Assembly: GCA_017305815.1 (NCBI GenBank)
Contig: JAFKJZ010000523.1
Coordinates: forward strand, 1-8,331
Origin: Hyphomicrobiales bacterium
Lineage (GTDB): Bacteria > Pseudomonadota > Alphaproteobacteria > Rhizobiales > Kaistiaceae
DNA length: 8,331 nucleotides
Direction of reading: 5' to 3'
This document shows, one piece after another, positions 6,337-8,331 of this stretch. Position numbers and translations under genes: made by a program. Position 1 is the stretch's first letter, and each line of letters opens with the position of its first letter. A model generated the notes under the pieces. The model did no database searches. It saw only the letters and a list, made by a program, of their open reading frames with translations, and had not been told where the DNA came from.

Positions 6337-6358
6337 TGCCAAACTGGCTGCGTTGGCA
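6337..6358. promoter_or_regulatory. Inverted repeat TGCCAA-N10-TTGGCA upstream of the permease
   Basis: A perfect 6-bp dyad with a 10-base spacer lies 104 bases before the permease start. Half-sites 16 bases apart could suit a dimeric regulator. Six base pairs can arise by chance, so this is only a candidate operator. Confidence 0.3.
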
Positions 6359-6449
6359 CGGGCGATTGCATCCGCCACACTGACAACGGCTTCCGCCTCC
6401 GGCTGTGTCGCCTGCTATCGGGGTCGCGTGTCCCACGCGCTAAGCTATT

Positions 6450-6453
6450 GGAG
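6450..6453 (+). promoter_or_regulatory. Ribosome binding site supporting the TTG start
   Basis: GGAG lies 8 bases before TTG 6462. An in-frame TAA at 6441 closes the frame just upstream, so TTG 6462 is the first usable start codon. The nearby ATG at 6457 is in a different frame that closes at 6552. Confidence 0.55.
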
Positions 6454-6461
6454 TTTATGAC

Positions 6462-7670
6462 TTGCCTGATGCGCGCCTTCCTGTGGAGCCCCCGACGCCG
6501 ACGCGTGAACCCCGGCTGCTGGGCACTGCAGGATCGTCGAGATCGGGGCTGATCGCCCCGCTTTCCGCCGCGCGCTGGCTTCTGATCCTGATCGCGATCG
6601 CCGGAATCTATTTCTTTCACAGTTTTGTCGTGCCGGTCCTCGCGGCGCTGGTGATCGCCTTCGCCGGCTGGCCGATCTATCGCCGCATCGTCGATTTCAC
6701 CGGCGGCAACCGGACGGCGGCGGCATCCCTGGCGCTCGCGCTTTTCACACTGTTCCTGATCGTGCCGATCGCCATCGCCGGCTGGTATGCCATCGACGAA
6801 GTGCGCGGTCTCTCTGCCTGGGCGATCCAGACCAACCGCTTCGGCGCCGACGTTCCGGCCTGGATGGCCAATATCCCCGGCATCGGCGAATGGCTGTCGA
6901 TCCGCTGGGCCGAATATGTCGGACGCCCCGGCGCGATCGGCGAAATGATCTATGCGATCAGCGGCGCCAATATCGGCAACATCTACCGAGCCGTGCTCGC
7001 CGCCGGCGGTGGCCTTTTCGGCCTGCTGCTAACCCTGATCTTCATGCTGATCACGCTGTTCTTCGTCTTCCGCGACGGCGAGTTGTTCGTCGCAAAGATC
7101 GACCTGATCGGCGAGCGCATCATCCCGATGCGCTGGGAGCGGATCTCGCGCGTAGTTCCGGCGACGATCAGCGCCACGGTCACCGGCATGACGCTGATCG
7201 CCATCGGCGAGGGCATCGTGCTCGGCTTCGCCTACTGGATCGCCGGCGCGCCCTCCCCGATCACGCCCGGCGTCATCACCGGCATGATGGCGCTCATCCC
7301 CGGCGGCGCGCCGCTGGCGATGTCGCTGGTTTCGGTCTACCTCGCGGCCAGCGGCTCGATCGTCGCCGGTCTTGCGCTGTTCGTCTGGGGAACGGTGGAG
7401 CTCTTCATCGTCGACAAGACGCTCCGCCCCAAGCTCGTCGGTGGACCGATCAAGCTGCCCTTCCTGCCCACCATTTTCGGCCTCGTCGGCGGCGTGAAGA
7501 CGCTGGGCTTCCTCGGCCTCTTCATCGGCCCGGTGCTGATGGCGCTTCTCGTCGCGATCTGGCGCGAGTGGATCCGCGACATCGAGGCTACCGACCCGCC
7601 GCTCACGGGAATCAAGCCCAAGCCTGGCGAGCTGCCCGAAGAGATCCGCTCCGAAATCGCGCAGCTCTAG
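6462..7670 (+). CDS. AI-2E/PerM-family membrane permease
   Basis: This 402-residue inner-membrane protein belongs to the AI-2E transporter family (Pfam AI-2E_transport; TqsA, PerM, YdiK). Members have been linked to autoinducer-2 export and, in other lineages, Na+/H+ exchange, so the transported solute here is open. Hydrophobic segments fall at about residues 36-68 (two helices), 86-110, 176-203, 234-260, 265-294, 297-315 and 334-367, around a large loop (112-170) typical of the family. Late hallmarks are FIVDKTLRPKLVGGPIKLP (315-333), the equivalent of the family's VDN-x-LKP, and LVGGVKTLGFLGLFIGPVL (341-359). The N-terminal 30 residues are Pro/Arg-rich and cytoplasmic. TTG 6462 is the only start consistent with the upstream stop and a GGAG ribosome site. 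The hydrolase gene follows after 73 bp on the same strand. Confidence 0.92.
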   Translation: MPDARLPVEPPTPTREPRLLGTAGSSRSGLIAPLSAARWLLILIAIAGIYFFHSFVVPVLAALVIAFAGWPIYRRIVDFTGGNRTAAASLALALFTLFLIVPIAIAGWYAIDEVRGLSAWAIQTNRFGADVPAWMANIPGIGEWLSIRWAEYVGRPGAIGEMIYAISGANIGNIYRAVLAAGGGLFGLLLTLIFMLITLFFVFRDGELFVAKIDLIGERIIPMRWERISRVVPATISATVTGMTLIAIGEGIVLGFAYWIAGAPSPITPGVITGMMALIPGGAPLAMSLVSVYLAASGSIVAGLALFVWGTVELFIVDKTLRPKLVGGPIKLPFLPTIFGLVGGVKTLGFLGLFIGPVLMALLVAIWREWIRDIEATDPPLTGIKPKPGELPEEIRSEIAQL

Positions 7671-7743
7671 GCCGAGAGGCTGCCGACCCAGCGCAACCCG
7701 CCTGTCGAGACCAGGCATCGCCACACCCGGAAAGACACGCTCG

Positions 7744-8331
7744 ATGAACCCGACCCTGCCGCGCCGCGACGAGCCGTTCCGCCGCAACGAGACCGCGCTT
7801 CTCCTCGTCGACATGCAGCGCATCTGGCTGGAGCCGGGCCTCGATCCCGACCATGCGGACTGGGGACCCGACCACTATTTCTACCGCCAGACCCGCGAGA
7901 CAGTGATCCCGAACCAGCAGCGCCTGCTGGCGACGGCGCGAGCGGCCGGTGTCGAGGTGCTGCACACCATCATCCAGAGCCTGACCGAAGACGGTCGCGA
8001 CCGCTCGCTCGACCACAAGCTGACGCCGATCCACATTCCGCCGAGCCTTGCCGCCGGACGCCCCTCGCCCGCCGTCGCGCCCGTCGGCGACGAGATCCTG
8101 CTGCCGAAGACCTCTTCCGGTGTCTTCAACTCGACCAACCTCGACTATCTGCTGCGCAATCTGGGCATTCGCCATCTGGTGGTGGCCGGCATCCTGACCG
8201 ACCAGTGCGTCGACATGACGGTGCGCGACGGCGCGGATCGCGGCTTTCTGGTAACCTGCGTCGCCGACGCCTGCGCCGCGCCGACGCCCGAGCGGCATGC
8301 CAATGCCCTGAAAGCGTTTGGCGGCTATTGC
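7744..8331 (+). CDS. Isochorismatase-fold cysteine hydrolase, cut off at the right edge
   Basis: The frame starts at ATG 7744 (GGAAAG 9 bases upstream) and stays open to the last base, giving 196 residues of a protein probably 200-240 long. The catalytic triad of the cysteine-hydrolase branch is visible: Asp23 in LLLVDMQ, Lys122 in LPKTSSGVFNSTNL, and nucleophile Cys155 in GILTDQCVDMTVRDG, with the expected glycine-rich strand turn before it. The presence of Cys155 means an amide or carbamoyl hydrolase (such as nicotinamidase, ureidoacrylate, N-carbamoylsarcosine or biuret hydrolases), not a true isochorismatase, which lacks it. The segment SLTEDGRDRSLDHKL (79-93) recalls biuret or ureide-type hydrolases from memory, but the substrate is inference. 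It may be co-transcribed with the upstream permease. Sequence is normal up to the edge, ending GGYC. Confidence 0.92.
   Translation, partial: MNPTLPRRDEPFRRNETALLLVDMQRIWLEPGLDPDHADWGPDHYFYRQTRETVIPNQQRLLATARAAGVEVLHTIIQSLTEDGRDRSLDHKLTPIHIPPSLAAGRPSPAVAPVGDEILLPKTSSGVFNSTNLDYLLRNLGIRHLVVAGILTDQCVDMTVRDGADRGFLVTCVADACAAPTPERHANALKAFGGYC

Larger units (their letters stand above)
5767..6461. other. 690-base region with no recognisable gene
   Basis: Between the tRNA and the permease I find no protein family on either strand. Long open frames, such as 5870-6436 on the minus strand, have scattered codon use, are Arg/Gly/Pro/Ser-rich, and lack ribosome sites. The first 50 bases after the tRNA are A/T-richer than the rest but show no hairpin with a T-tract. 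There is a 9-base direct repeat, CGGCTCGGG, at 5901 and 5922, an imperfect inverted repeat at 6098-6123, and a TGCCAA/TTGGCA dyad at 6337-6358. No integrase fragment or second copy of the tRNA 3' end is seen. Confidence 0.5.

Noticed and set aside
5870..6436. A 188-residue minus-strand frame in the gap after the tRNA.
   Set aside because: It is low-complexity Arg/Gly/Pro/Ser-rich with no start signal. Other frames in the same region are equally open, as expected in GC-rich non-coding DNA.
7029..7823. A long minus-strand frame opposite the permease.
   Set aside because: Its Asp/Arg/His-rich composition is typical of antisense to GC-rich membrane protein genes, and the plus-strand permease is unambiguous.

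Overview
The window is GC-rich bacterial chromosome. Codon use (strong G/C third positions), the gene families and the 7-8 residue motifs seen all fit an alphaproteobacterium, most likely of the order Hyphomicrobiales (Rhizobiales). No genus can be named from the sequence alone. It looks like ordinary, mostly housekeeping and transport DNA. I found no phage, insertion sequence, CRISPR array or recognisable defence system.

Layout. 27-818 (+) is the ATP-binding subunit of a sugar-type ABC importer whose partners must lie upstream of the window, closed by a strong hairpin at 828-850. After about 300 empty bases comes a nitroreductase-family flavoprotein (1157-1810, +), which runs tail to tail into a drug/metabolite (EamA) exporter (1791-2705, -). 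Upstream of that exporter on the same strand is moaA (2918-3946, -), the radical-SAM enzyme of molybdenum cofactor synthesis. Divergent from moaA are a cysteine-free DUF971 protein (4102-4473, +) and a 62-residue coiled-coil microprotein (4581-4769, +).

The 4770-5673 stretch has no intact gene but holds the best find here: a frameshifted and internally deleted ParB-like nuclease-fold gene at about 4928-5375. A tRNA-Ser(GCT) gene with encoded CCA lies at 5674-5766, followed by about 690 bases with no recognisable gene. The right end has an AI-2E/PerM-type membrane permease (6462-7670, +, TTG start) and an isochorismatase-fold cysteine hydrolase (7744 to the edge, +, cut off by the window).

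How the genes work together. Only weak functional links are visible. MoaA and DUF971 share a 155-bp divergent promoter region, so a common tie to molybdenum cofactor or iron-sulfur enzymes is possible. The permease and the hydrolase may be co-transcribed (73-bp gap). The ABC ATPase belongs to an operon cut by the left edge. The pseudogene, the empty DNA around the tRNA and several perfect inverted repeats are the parts worth a second look.
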